Part shown: in pieces, positions 25,629 to 33,828 of the stretch
Layout: each line of letters opens with the position of its first letter
Numbering within the stretch: the stretch's first letter is position 1
NCBI RefSeq assembly: GCF_022758145.1
Contig: NZ_JAJVDH010000007.1
Span: 1 to 64,000 of the forward strand
Direction: 5' to 3'
DNA from: Pontibacter vulgaris
Lineage (GTDB): Bacteria > Bacteroidota > Bacteroidia > Cytophagales > Hymenobacteraceae
DNA length: 64,000 nt
Position numbers and translations under genes: made by a program
The notes under the pieces: model-generated
The model's database searches: none
What the model was told of the DNA's origin: nothing
Seen by the model: the letters and a program-made list of their open reading frames with translations, nothing else

Positions 25629-25820
25629 ATGAACAAAGGAACAGTAAAATTCTTTAATGACACAAAAGGTTTTGGGTTTATTAAAGAGACAGATTCAAAT
25701 CAGGAGTATTTCGTACACGTATCTGGTTTAATGAGTGAAATCAGAGAAAATGACGAAGTTACTTTTGACCTTCAGGAAGGAAGAAAGGGACTAAACGCCA
25801 TTAATGTGAAGCTGGCTTAG
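25629..25820 (+). CDS. Cold-shock domain protein (CspA family)
   Basis: A 63-aa single cold-shock domain. RNP1 reads KGFGFIKE and RNP2 reads YFVHVSG; typical length for the family. It binds single-stranded RNA/DNA and melts RNA secondary structure. It is followed by its own terminator. Confidence 0.95.
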   Translation: MNKGTVKFFNDTKGFGFIKETDSNQEYFVHVSGLMSEIRENDEVTFDLQEGRKGLNAINVKLA

Positions 25821-25840
25821 TCTAAGCTATAACGACATCC

Positions 25841-25873
25841 AAAAAGCCTTACATACCCTGTAAGGCTTTTTTA
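25841..25873 (+). terminator. Rho-independent terminator after cold-shock gene
   Basis: Stem AAAAAGCCTTACA / TGTAAGGCTTTTTT (minor loop) with T tract. Confidence 0.9.
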
Positions 25874-25954
25874 TTTGTTTGCTCGGGTTGGTGTATTTCA
25901 GCAGCAAAGCGGCAGGCAAAATATGAGTAAGTAACAAAGACTAAAGTAGAAAAG

Positions 25955-26182
25955 ATGAACAGAAAATACATAGTTGACAACACAACGCGTGAATACCTCT
26001 GTGTAGCATTACAAAAAGGACGTGAGTGGGAACCTAGCAACCAGGATACCTTAACCGAATTTATGGACTCGCGCGAGAACAAGGACTCACCAGAGTTTGA
26101 ATTACTTTCAGGGGAGTATAATGACAACGCTTTCTTTGAAAAGTGGATACGTAACGGCACAAATTACTTATTTCGTTACTAG
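25955..26182 (+). CDS. Small conserved-looking hypothetical protein
   Basis: A 75-aa protein with no signal peptide. It is acidic with several aromatic residues (EYLCVALQKGREWEP, FFEKWIRNGTNYLFRY). It lies between two cold-shock genes and 68 bases upstream of the second, in the same direction. No family is recognised. Coding likelihood is supported by its position and start context only. Confidence 0.5.
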   Translation: MNRKYIVDNTTREYLCVALQKGREWEPSNQDTLTEFMDSRENKDSPEFELLSGEYNDNAFFEKWIRNGTNYLFRY

Positions 26183-26250
26183 CCAGGTAGCGGAAATGGT
26201 TTAAAAGCCGTATAAAACAGAATACAGAAGATAACAGATTAAAACAAAGC

Positions 26251-26709
26251 ATGGGCAGATCACAAGAGACATTTAGTAAAAAAGAAAAAGAGAAGAAAAA
26301 ATTAAAGAAGAGACAGGACAAGGAGCAGAAGAAAGAAGAACGTAAAGCCACCTCTGTTAAAGGCAAAGGCATCGACGACATGATTGCCTACGTTGATGAT
26401 TATGGCAATATCACTTCTACCCCACCAGATCCGACTCAGAAAAGAAAAGAAATCAACCAGGAGGATATCTCTATTGGTATTTCTAAACAGGAACCTATGG
26501 ATCCGGCTGATCTGATCAGAAAAGGAACCGTTGCTTTCTTTAATACCTCCAAAGGCTATGGTTTTATCAAAGACCAGCAGACCCAGGAAAGCATATTTGT
26601 TCACTTAAACGGCCTTGTAAACCCAATCAAGGAAAACGATAAAGTGACTTTTGAAGTTGAGATGGGACAAAAAGGCCCGACAGCTATAAATGTAAAAATT
26701 GCCAGCTAA
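26251..26709 (+). CDS. Cold-shock domain protein with Lys-rich N-terminal extension
   Basis: A 152-aa protein. The first 45 residues are almost all Lys, Glu and Arg (KKEKEKKKLKKRQDKEQKK), followed by an acidic linker. Residues 88-152 form a cold-shock domain with RNP1 KGYGFIKD and RNP2 SIFVHLNG. This architecture is common in Bacteroidota. The basic arm should add nucleic-acid or ribosome affinity. Ends at a terminator. Confidence 0.9.
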   Translation: MGRSQETFSKKEKEKKKLKKRQDKEQKKEERKATSVKGKGIDDMIAYVDDYGNITSTPPDPTQKRKEINQEDISIGISKQEPMDPADLIRKGTVAFFNTSKGYGFIKDQQTQESIFVHLNGLVNPIKENDKVTFEVEMGQKGPTAINVKIAS

Positions 26710-26750
26710 GAGCATTTAATATACAGTTTCCGGATACTACTACCGGACAG

Positions 26751-26787
26751 CAGCCTTGCAGCGTATACATATACTGCAAGGCTTTTT
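26751..26787 (+). terminator. Rho-independent terminator after second cold-shock gene
   Basis: Stem CCTTGCAG / CTGCAAGG around a 12-base loop, then a T tract. The rest of the gap to 27011 holds no visible gene. Confidence 0.85.
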
Positions 26788-27011
26788 TATTTATACCCTG
26801 TCAGCTTTTACAAATCCGGTTTTTATACTTTAGCTAATCTTCAGCTACATTTTACCCAATAGGAAAGTACAGTTTTTATACTGCAATCTGCCGCCTGGTA
26901 AAGCTTATTCGCCAGATCATCAAAATAGCTGTTACCATTCCCATGCTTCCACGTATTACAGTTTGTTTTAATAAAAAATGTATCTGAACTGGTAATATAA
27001 AATTACTGTAA

Positions 27012-28097
27012 ATGGCCTACAGCATACTTGCTTTACTTACCTGTTTTCTGGTGCTCGTAACGGTTTTACCGCTGTGGCGCCACGAGGCTTGGTGGGTACG
27101 AGGGCTTGATTTTCCGAGGCTCCAGTTTATCATTTTCGCGATATTACTGCTCGCATCCGATGGCATGCTTCTGAATTTTTCCGATTACGATACCTGGGCT
27201 TTAACCGGCACTGCTGCCATCTGTTTTGTGTACCATGGTGGCTGGATTTTACCTTACACCCGCCTTTACCCTACCGAGGTTAAATGGGCACGCCCTAAAA
27301 ACAGAGCCAACAAAATAAGCATTCTTACGGCCAATGTGCTTACTCCAAACCGCAATACAGATGCCTTAATTGGTCTAGTAGAAAACTATAAACCCGATGT
27401 GCTGGTAACACTGGAAACAGATGCCTGGTGGCAGGAAAAACTGGCTGTTCTGGAAAGCAACTATACTTATAGTATAAAATGCCCACAGGATAACCTGTAC
27501 GGCATGCACGTTTATTCAAAGCTCCCACTCGAAGATTCCGCTATTCAGTACCTGGTTGAGCCTGATGTGCCTTCTATTCATAGTTTGGTTGTATTACCTT
27601 CCGGCATAAAAGTACGCATGCACTTTCTGCACCCTGCCCCGCCCAGCCCAACTGAAAACCCGGAATCTACGGAGCGCGACGCCGAACTGCTGGTAGTGGC
27701 CAAAAGTGTTGCCAACGAAGCCATACCCATTATTGTAACAGGAGATTTAAATGATGTGGCCTGGTCAGAGACAACCCGCCTGTTCAGGAAAATAAGCGGA
27801 CTGCTGGACCCACGTGTTGGACGCGGCATGTTTAACACCTTTCATGCTAACTACCCTTTTGCCCGCTGGCCACTCGATCACCTTTTTCATAGCGACCATT
27901 TCACACTGTGTAAAATTAAAAGACTGCCATACTTTGGCTCCGATCATTTTCCGGTTTTCGTAGAGCTGGCTTACGATGCATTTCATGGAGCAGATCAGGA
28001 AGGTATAGAAGCCGATACGGAAGACCATGAATGGGCAGAAGAAAAACTGGAAGCGAAAGCAGTTGACGAATCGGATGTGCACGAGCCGGGCAAGTAA
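27012..28097 (+). CDS. Membrane-anchored endonuclease/exonuclease/phosphatase-family hydrolase
   Basis: A 361-aa protein. The first 90 residues carry three transmembrane helices; residues 100-325 are an EEP fold. Catalytic motifs are ILTANVL (metal-binding Asn), VTLETD, VTGDLNDV, PLDHLF and GSDHFPV. The acidic tail of about 30 residues is disordered. EEP proteins of this form cleave phosphodiesters of nucleic acids or lipids outside the cytoplasm; the substrate is unknown. Monocistronic. Confidence 0.87.
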   Translation: MAYSILALLTCFLVLVTVLPLWRHEAWWVRGLDFPRLQFIIFAILLLASDGMLLNFSDYDTWALTGTAAICFVYHGGWILPYTRLYPTEVKWARPKNRANKISILTANVLTPNRNTDALIGLVENYKPDVLVTLETDAWWQEKLAVLESNYTYSIKCPQDNLYGMHVYSKLPLEDSAIQYLVEPDVPSIHSLVVLPSGIKVRMHFLHPAPPSPTENPESTERDAELLVVAKSVANEAIPIIVTGDLNDVAWSETTRLFRKISGLLDPRVGRGMFNTFHANYPFARWPLDHLFHSDHFTLCKIKRLPYFGSDHFPVFVELAYDAFHGADQEGIEADTEDHEWAEEKLEAKAVDESDVHEPGK

Positions 28098-28254
28098 CAG
28101 GTAAAGTATAAATTACCAGCTTACTTAGTGTGGTTTCTGAAGCACTGTTAAGTATAAATGCATCAGCTATTGATCATCAATTTATAGTTAGCTTACTTAC
28201 TTCATTAGCCCCATTCCGTAAACCTGTAAACTATAAATTAATCTATACTTCGCT

Positions 28255-28731
28255 ATGAATCAGGACCAGGCATTACGCGATCAGCTTATAAAACTTATGC
28301 AGGGCGGACAGGCATTCAGGCCAGTTAACGAAGTGCTGCAGGGCATAACAGTTGAAGATGCAGGAAAAACGGTACAAAACCTGCCCTATTCCATATGGCA
28401 ACTAATAGATCACATGCGCTTTTCGCTGCACGACATCCTAGAATTTACCCGCAACCCTGATTATAAAGAGCCTACCTGGCCCGATGATTACTGGCCTAAG
28501 GAAGCTGCGCCTGCAAACCAGTCAGCTCTCGATGCAAGTATAAAAGCTATTGAAACCGGTCTGGAGGAAATGGTACAACTGGTACAAGACCCTGCTAACG
28601 ATTTGTACAAACCTTTCCCACACGGGAACGGCCAAAACCTATTGCGCGAAGCCATGTTGGTAGCAGAACACAATGCCTACCACCTTGGGGAGATTGTAGT
28701 GTTGCGGAGGCTACTTGGAAACTGGGAGTAA
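28255..28731 (+). CDS. DinB-family metalloenzyme
   Basis: A 158-aa four-helix-bundle protein. The metal-binding His triad is visible: one His in LIDHMRFS near residue 48 and two in EHNAYHLGE near the C-terminus. DinB/YfiT proteins act as thiol S-transferases (for example on bacillithiol) or similar. Monocistronic, with TATACTT-rich spacers on both sides. Confidence 0.85.
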   Translation: MNQDQALRDQLIKLMQGGQAFRPVNEVLQGITVEDAGKTVQNLPYSIWQLIDHMRFSLHDILEFTRNPDYKEPTWPDDYWPKEAAPANQSALDASIKAIETGLEEMVQLVQDPANDLYKPFPHGNGQNLLREAMLVAEHNAYHLGEIVVLRRLLGNWE

Positions 28732-28999
28732 CTGAGCCATAGTTTATACTTTGTATGGAAATGAAAGTGAATCTATGAGTTAGCTTGGTCAAGCTATCCG
28801 AACGCACTTCCATTTGAGGAGGCAGCATAAGAAGAATATAGAATAGCTCACCGTACAGGTAAACTATAACCTGGTACCATAGTATAACAAACGGACTGAT
28901 AATTTACCTACTCTGGTTGTTAGCCCGATATTTTATGGCTGTTACATTTTAAAGAATGCAACAACAGCATCAAACTACCTGAATAAAATTAACTATACG

Positions 29000-29422
29000 A
29001 TGGATAATACTGACGATATACTGGAAGAAACCGGCACTGTTTTACCTGACCCGAAAACCATTTTACCCGAAACTTTAAACGAAAAGCATGTGCTTTTTAT
29101 GGGTCCGGTACAAAATGGTTACTTCATGCCGGTAGCCGATAAACTAAATTCCCCGCCAAGATGGGAACAGGGCACCTATAGCTTAACAGCCGGAAAATGG
29201 CCATCTCCCAACCTCACCGCCGACCTCATGGACCTAAGCCCCTACAACGGCAATTCCATTATGGTAATAGCAACAACCTGGAACAAAGAAGTTATCAGCC
29301 AAGCCAAGATTTTTGGGGTGTTAAATAACGTTGCCTGCGATGTAATCCAGAAATTTGTGTTTGAAAAACTCCAGGAAAAGGAAGAAGAGATAGCCGTTTA
29401 TATTTCGGGAATAGGGAATTAG
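29000..29422 (+). CDS. Hypothetical protein
   Basis: A 140-aa soluble protein with an acidic N-terminus and no signal peptide. The middle has WEQGTYSLTAGKWPSPNLTADLMDL and the end is rich in Glu. No known domain is recognised. It has its own AT-rich upstream region and is not obviously linked to neighbours. Confidence 0.5.
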   Translation: MDNTDDILEETGTVLPDPKTILPETLNEKHVLFMGPVQNGYFMPVADKLNSPPRWEQGTYSLTAGKWPSPNLTADLMDLSPYNGNSIMVIATTWNKEVISQAKIFGVLNNVACDVIQKFVFEKLQEKEEEIAVYISGIGN

Positions 29423-29635
29423 GGGATGCACAGCTGCAGGCGATAAACTTTATAAAACATTATTAGTTGTTTATACTTCTCTATCAGAATACTTAGATCT
29501 CGTAGCATGCGCATCTCCTACAAGTACATGACTTACAGTTTCATAGTTAGCATGGTATCACAATCCCTAATGCTTCTCCCGGGTCAAGTAGGGATCCGAG
29601 ACTTGCCTAAAGTGGGGAATTTTCTGCTATTCTTC

Positions 29636-29941
29636 TCAAGTTACTAGAGAGTTTAATGATTTGAGCAATGGGTTTAGATGTCTAATAAGGATATCTTTTT
29701 TGCTACGGCTCCAGTTTTTCAGTTGCTTCTCACGGGCAATGGCTTCATCCGGAGACGAGAAGCGCTCATAGTAAATCAAAGTATAGCAGTAGTAACGGCC
29801 TGCAAATGTCTTTTTATCTCCACTGTTTTGAAAATGCTCATGCAATCGGCGAGCCAGATCATTTGTCACGCCTATGTAATAGGTAGAACGGCTGGTATTT
29901 GAAGTGATATACACAAAGTAGTTGCTATTGAACATAAGCAT
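29636..29941 (-). CDS. Small GIY-YIG nuclease (UPF0213/UvrC-N-like)
   Basis: A 101-aa single-domain nuclease. The GIY-YIG core reads YFVYIT (residues 8-13) and YYIGVTNDLARRL (21-33), with the conserved Arg31 and an HEH motif. The C-terminal part EAIAREKQLKNWSRSKK is typical of stand-alone GIY-YIG proteins often annotated as excinuclease-like. Such genes in Bacteroidota often sit next to dispersed palindromes; here a perfect 30-bp inverted repeat lies about 90 bases upstream of its start (30031-30172). Possible start at the next Met (residue 3). Confidence 0.85.
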   Translation of the reverse strand: MLMFNSNYFVYITSNTSRSTYYIGVTNDLARRLHEHFQNSGDKKTFAGRYYCYTLIYYERFSSPDEAIAREKQLKNWSRSKKDILIRHLNPLLKSLNSLVT

Positions 29942-30030
29942 CGGTTTAGAGCCAAGGTAACTTTGCAGATTCTACTTGAGTTCAATTTCCTTAACCTTTG
30001 TGACTAAAGATTAACTATACATCTATAGTT

Positions 30031-30172
30031 GTCATCCCGAGCGCAGCCGAGGGATCTTATACAGCAGTTTATTGAGGTCAAATTTGTTGTGTTTGATTTA
30101 ACAGGGATATTACTCGTTTAACATAGTTTAAATAGTGGACACATAAGATCCCTCGGCTGCGCTCGGGATGAC
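30031..30172. repeat. Perfect 30-bp inverted repeat (GTCATCCCGAGCGCAGCCGA type)
   Basis: Arms 30031-30060 and 30143-30172 are exact reverse complements and enclose 82 AT-rich bases. The arm starts GTCATCCCGAGCGC. This sequence family is widespread in Bacteroidota intergenic regions. It lies between the GIY-YIG nuclease gene and the 3' end of hrpB. Confidence 0.85.
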
Positions 30173-30207
30173 GCACAACAATCACCATGACTTGCCAAAC
30201 TATAAAC

Positions 30208-30232
30208 TCCCCCTCCCGTTTTTAGGAGGGGG
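30208..30232 (-). terminator. G/C-rich hairpin at the 3' end of hrpB
   Basis: Arms CCCCCTCC and GGAGGGGG with a short T-rich loop, 10 bases past the hrpB stop codon. It may end hrpB transcription. The C-rich core resembles the repeats at 14745 and 39868. Confidence 0.5.
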
Positions 30233-30242
30233 TTGAGGGAGG

Positions 30243-32690
30243 TCACCTCTCCCACATAACCTCCGGAAACACCACCTCCAACTGCCGTTTGATAACCCTG
30301 TAATTCCCTTTCCAGAAACTTGCCAGGTCCGACACTTTCGTTATATACTTCAGCTCCGGGGTTAGCAGGTGAAGCTCCACCGTCATCTCGCCTTCATCTA
30401 CTTTCGGGCTTTCCTCCCAGCCCAACACATCCTGCAATCTTATCTCCAGCTTCGGCTGTGAGCCATCGGGTTTATACTCCAATTCTATAGTTGAACCATC
30501 CGGCAGCGTTAAAAAAGCAGGTGCTAAAATATCCAGCCGTTCGCGTTGTGAATCATCCAAATACTTCTTCTCCAGTATCGGCAACAGCTCCAGTTCCATC
30601 AGCTCATCGGGGTGCTCGATGTCGTAGAGATAGGGCTTCAGCCACTCTGCATTTGTCATGAGCAGGGTACTGGTGCTCACGTCGGGCCAGAACTCGGAGG
30701 GGCGCCATTTGCGGAGGCTCATCACGCGGTTCTGCCATTGCGTTACGTCGTGGTTGAAGTCCAGCAGGTGCTCGCCTTCAGCTTTGATGGCTTCGGACAT
30801 GGCGGGTACGCGGTGCTTCTCGTCGGGAGGTGGCAGCGGCTTGCTTTGCAGAACTATACTTCCGATTCTGGTGTCCAAAGAGGCGGTGAGTTCGCCGTCG
30901 TTCACGTCCCAGTGGTATACTTCCTGCTGCTTTACGAGCGGAGCAAGATCTTTCGGGTTGAGCGGTGAAGCCAGGAAAATGCGGCCCGGATTATCACCCG
31001 TACCTGCGTGCAGGTGCGCGATGGCAAGCCAGGGCTCATAAGCCAGGTCATCTCTATGACCGGCAGAGGCATACTGGCCGCTGGCCAGCTGGAACTGCGC
31101 GTTGTTGCCGGGGCGTGCGTAGGCGATGCGCTCGGGATAGCAATGCGCCAGCAGCACACCGGTTTCGTACTCGTCAAAAGTGCCGTTATTAGGCTCCACC
31201 TCAAACAGCTGGCGGTACGAGCGGGCGATCTTCTCGATCCTGGCAAAACGCTTGCCCTGCCCCTGCTCTTTTCTATACCTGCGGAGGGCTTCCACTCTTA
31301 AGTTAATGTCGATGCCGGCGTTGCGGTCCAGCGGATCGCGCTCTTCCAGTACGGCGGCAATATCGGAAGCCAGCGGCACCTGGCCGGTTTCTTCGGCTTT
31401 GAGTAGCATGTGCGCGATGCGCGGGTGGCAGGGAAGCGTGTGCATGCGCTTGCCGTGCTCCGTAATGCGGCCATGCTCCAGCGCCTGCAGCTGGTGCAGC
31501 ATGTCGGTGGCCGAGGCCAGGGCAGCGCGCGGCGGCGGGTTCAGCCAGGTAAGGCCCCGGATATCGGTAACGCCCCACTGCGCCATGTCCAGCACCAGGT
31601 TCGACAGGTCTGCTTCCATGATCTCGGGGGTGCGGTGCGGGGCCATGCGCTCCTGTGTGGTTTTGCTCCACATGCGGTAGGCGGTTCCGGGGCCCAGACG
31701 TCCGGCGCGACCGGCACGCTGGTCGGCGGCGTCTTTGGAGATGCGCACCGTTTCGAGGCGCGACAAACCGGACTTCGGATCGAAGCGGGAGGTTTTGCCG
31801 AAGCCCGTATCCACCACCACCGAAACGCCTTCTATGGTTAAGCTGGTCTCGGCTATACTTGTGGCCAGCACCACTTTGCGCCTGCCCTGGCGGTCGGGCA
31901 TAATGGCGGCGTACTGCTTGCCAAAGGGCAGCATACCGAACAGCGGGTGTATCTGCACCCCGCGCAACTGCTTACGCAGTATAATTTCTACTTTCCGGAT
32001 GTCGTTTTCGCCGGGCAGGAACACGAGGATATCGCCTTCCTGCTCCTGCGCTGCCTGCTGCACCACTTTGGCCGTCATTTCGGGCAGCATGCGGTCGTCG
32101 GCGTCGCCGGTATAAATGGTTTCAATGGGGTATTGCCGCCCCATGCTTTGCGCCACCGGGGCCTTGAGCAGGCTCGTGAGCTGGGGCATATCCAGGGTGG
32201 CCGACATCACCATAATGCGCAGGTCCGGGCGAAGCGTGTGCTGCGCCTCCCGGCTCAGGGCCATGGCGACATCGGCATGGATGCTGCGCTCATGAAACTC
32301 ATCGAAGATCACGATGCCGATGCCTGTCAGCGAGCGGTCGCTGTGAATCATGCGGGTGAGAATGCCTTCGGTCACGACCTCGATGCGGGTAGCAGCGGAG
32401 GTGCGGTTCTCGAAACGTATGCGGTAACCGACGGTCTGACCTACCTCCTCGCCCAGCAGCTGCGCCAGGCGCTCGGCAATGGTTTTGGCCGCCAGGCGCC
32501 GGGGCTCCAACATCACGATCTTTTGGCCTTCGAGCCAGGACTCGTCCAGCAAAGCCAGCGGCAGCAAAGTGCTTTTACCGGCTCCGGGAGGGGCGTTTAC
32601 GATCAGCGTGTTCTGCGCCGCCAGGTGCTCCCTAACAGCAGGTATAATTTCCCGAACGGGTAAGTCTATGGTAAATGGGTTGAAATTCAA
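30243..32690 (-). CDS. hrpB: ATP-dependent helicase HrpB
   Basis: DEAH/RHA-type RNA helicase of 815 aa. Walker A is APPGAGKST (33-41), the DEAH box reads DEFH (130-133) and motif VI is QRAGRAGRLGPG. The C-terminal third is the HrpB-specific region. Length is full. The gene is visibly more GC-rich than its neighbours. Its first 78 codons are duplicated as a fragment at 37230-37466, and a shard of the same region lies at 33665. Confidence 0.95.
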   Translation of the reverse strand: MNFNPFTIDLPVREIIPAVREHLAAQNTLIVNAPPGAGKSTLLPLALLDESWLEGQKIVMLEPRRLAAKTIAERLAQLLGEEVGQTVGYRIRFENRTSAATRIEVVTEGILTRMIHSDRSLTGIGIVIFDEFHERSIHADVAMALSREAQHTLRPDLRIMVMSATLDMPQLTSLLKAPVAQSMGRQYPIETIYTGDADDRMLPEMTAKVVQQAAQEQEGDILVFLPGENDIRKVEIILRKQLRGVQIHPLFGMLPFGKQYAAIMPDRQGRRKVVLATSIAETSLTIEGVSVVVDTGFGKTSRFDPKSGLSRLETVRISKDAADQRAGRAGRLGPGTAYRMWSKTTQERMAPHRTPEIMEADLSNLVLDMAQWGVTDIRGLTWLNPPPRAALASATDMLHQLQALEHGRITEHGKRMHTLPCHPRIAHMLLKAEETGQVPLASDIAAVLEERDPLDRNAGIDINLRVEALRRYRKEQGQGKRFARIEKIARSYRQLFEVEPNNGTFDEYETGVLLAHCYPERIAYARPGNNAQFQLASGQYASAGHRDDLAYEPWLAIAHLHAGTGDNPGRIFLASPLNPKDLAPLVKQQEVYHWDVNDGELTASLDTRIGSIVLQSKPLPPPDEKHRVPAMSEAIKAEGEHLLDFNHDVTQWQNRVMSLRKWRPSEFWPDVSTSTLLMTNAEWLKPYLYDIEHPDELMELELLPILEKKYLDDSQRERLDILAPAFLTLPDGSTIELEYKPDGSQPKLEIRLQDVLGWEESPKVDEGEMTVELHLLTPELKYITKVSDLASFWKGNYRVIKRQLEVVFPEVMWER

Positions 32691-32733
32691 GTTAAGAGTT
32701 AAGAGTTAAAAGTGAGGCGAAGATATGTGCATT

Positions 32734-32893
32734 CATGGCGCGAGCGTCCTCGCTCGTGACTTGCTATAGAGGAGCCTCTGGCCCATGTGATCTGACTAGT
32801 TGAGTTTTTCTTCAGCTTAACTGGCCAGAGTCCCGACTATAATAGACACGAGCGAGGAACCCTCGAATCAAGTCCAGGATCTTCAACTCGCGC
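32734..32893. repeat. Paired dispersed palindromic repeats (GAGCGAGGA family)
   Basis: Left copy at 32734-32785 (CATGGCGCGAGCGTCCTCGC then GCCTCTGGCCC) and right copy at 32820-32893 (CTGGCCAGAGTCCC, ACACGAGCGAGGA, ACTCGCGCCAT) in opposite orientation. Together they make an imperfect inverted repeat between hrpB and the toxin gene. Same family as 14884 and 49911. Confidence 0.65.
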
Positions 32894-32909
32894 CATCATC
32901 GATGCAAAT

Positions 32910-33185
32910 TTAACGCTTATAATGATACCGGCACTGGGCGACTTCGCATACTTGGTTTATATCTTTGTCGCCATACACGCGGTAGACCAGTCGGTGCTCG
33001 TCTGTGATGCGGCGCGACCAGAATCCTTTCAATCCATGCTTCAGGGCTTCTGGCTTGCCTATCCCTTCAAATGGTGCACGGCGAATAACATTCAGTAAAG
33101 CATTGATTTTAAAAACGACTGCAGGGTCCACACTCTGCCAATACAGGTATTCTTCCCAGGCCTGCTCCGAGAAAGTTATGTTCAT
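32910..33185 (-). CDS. yoeB: YoeB-family mRNA-cleaving toxin
   Basis: A 91-aa RelE-fold toxin. The YoeB signature is clear: ITFSEQAWEEYLYWQ at the N-terminus, GIGKPEALK in the middle and FWSRRITDEHRLVYRV, then a C-terminal RYHY. YoeB cleaves mRNA in the ribosomal A site. It is encoded six bases behind its antitoxin. Confidence 0.93.
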   Translation of the reverse strand: MNITFSEQAWEEYLYWQSVDPAVVFKINALLNVIRRAPFEGIGKPEALKHGLKGFWSRRITDEHRLVYRVYGDKDINQVCEVAQCRYHYKR

Positions 33186-33191
33186 ATGCGC

Positions 33192-33458
33192 TTACTTATC
33201 CAGATCATCTATTGGGAAAGCAACTGTTTTGCCCGCATTCAGCTGGGCTATGGACTTTTCCAGCATGGAGCGATTTGCTTCTGTAGAGAGCAGGTACTCG
33301 GTTTCTTTCAGGGCATTGTACTCGCGTAGCGACATGAGCACCACGGCGTCGTCGTTGGAGTTATTGCGCGGTACAATGATGGTCTCGCCCGATTGAATGA
33401 TCTCGTCGAGATAAGCTTTGATGCGACTTCTTAGGCTGGTGATGGTAACGGCTTTCAT
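33192..33458 (-). CDS. yefM: YefM-family antitoxin
   Basis: An 88-aa Phd/YefM antitoxin. The start is the ATG at 33458 (MKAVTITSLRSR); an upstream frame extension would run through the operator. The N-terminal half binds DNA and the C-terminal half (SMLEKSIAQLNAGK) wraps the toxin. It is autoregulated, as shown by three TGTACA operator cores just upstream. Confidence 0.92.
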   Translation of the reverse strand: MKAVTITSLRSRIKAYLDEIIQSGETIIVPRNNSNDDAVVLMSLREYNALKETEYLLSTEANRSMLEKSIAQLNAGKTVAFPIDDLDK

Positions 33459-33475
33459 GAAGGTGATTTTACACA

Positions 33476-33510
33476 AATGTACATTATCTTGTACAGATAT
33501 TTGTACATTT
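33476..33510 (-). promoter_or_regulatory. YefM operator: three TGTACA cores
   Basis: TGTACA occurs at 33478-33483, 33490-33495 and 33502-33507, exactly 12 bases apart, and the outer two are framed as AAATGTACA and TGTACATTT. TGTACA is the known YefM core in E. coli. One more core than the usual two would let more YefM dimers bind side by side on one DNA face. Confidence 0.75.
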
Positions 33511-33664
33511 TTGTTCAATTCATTTTAAGGAGAATTGTAGGCGAATACAATCCGCAATAGCAAGCTCTGATTAGGAAATTTTGGTGTAAGTCATGAAAAA
33601 CTGGTAAGAAATGGACTTGGTCAGGAAAAATAATTAACAATTTTCACTGATTAGGACCTGTCAA

Positions 33665-33695
33665 CCAGGCGCCGGGGCTCCGGCATCACGATCAC
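33665..33695 (-). pseudogene. Shard of hrpB
   Basis: About 30 bases (CCAGGCGCCGGGGCTCC then CATCACGATC) match hrpB codons around 60-70. The rest of the nearby sequence up to 33828 shows no gene. With the fragment at 37230, hrpB pieces lie on both sides of the T9SS cargo gene. Confidence 0.55.
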
Positions 33696-33828
33696 CTGCG
33701 GCTACGCCCCATCCGGCGAAAGCCAGCTGCAGTGCGAGGGGAAGCGTGAGCGCATCCTACAACGATAAAAACTTCTATCTAATATCTTAAATATTACATA
33801 ATTTAGCATATCACATTATCCAAGCTAT

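Noticed and set aside
31947..32663. A 238-codon open frame opposite hrpB, and several others there
   Set aside because: Shadows in a GC-rich coding region; hrpB motifs are complete on the minus strand.
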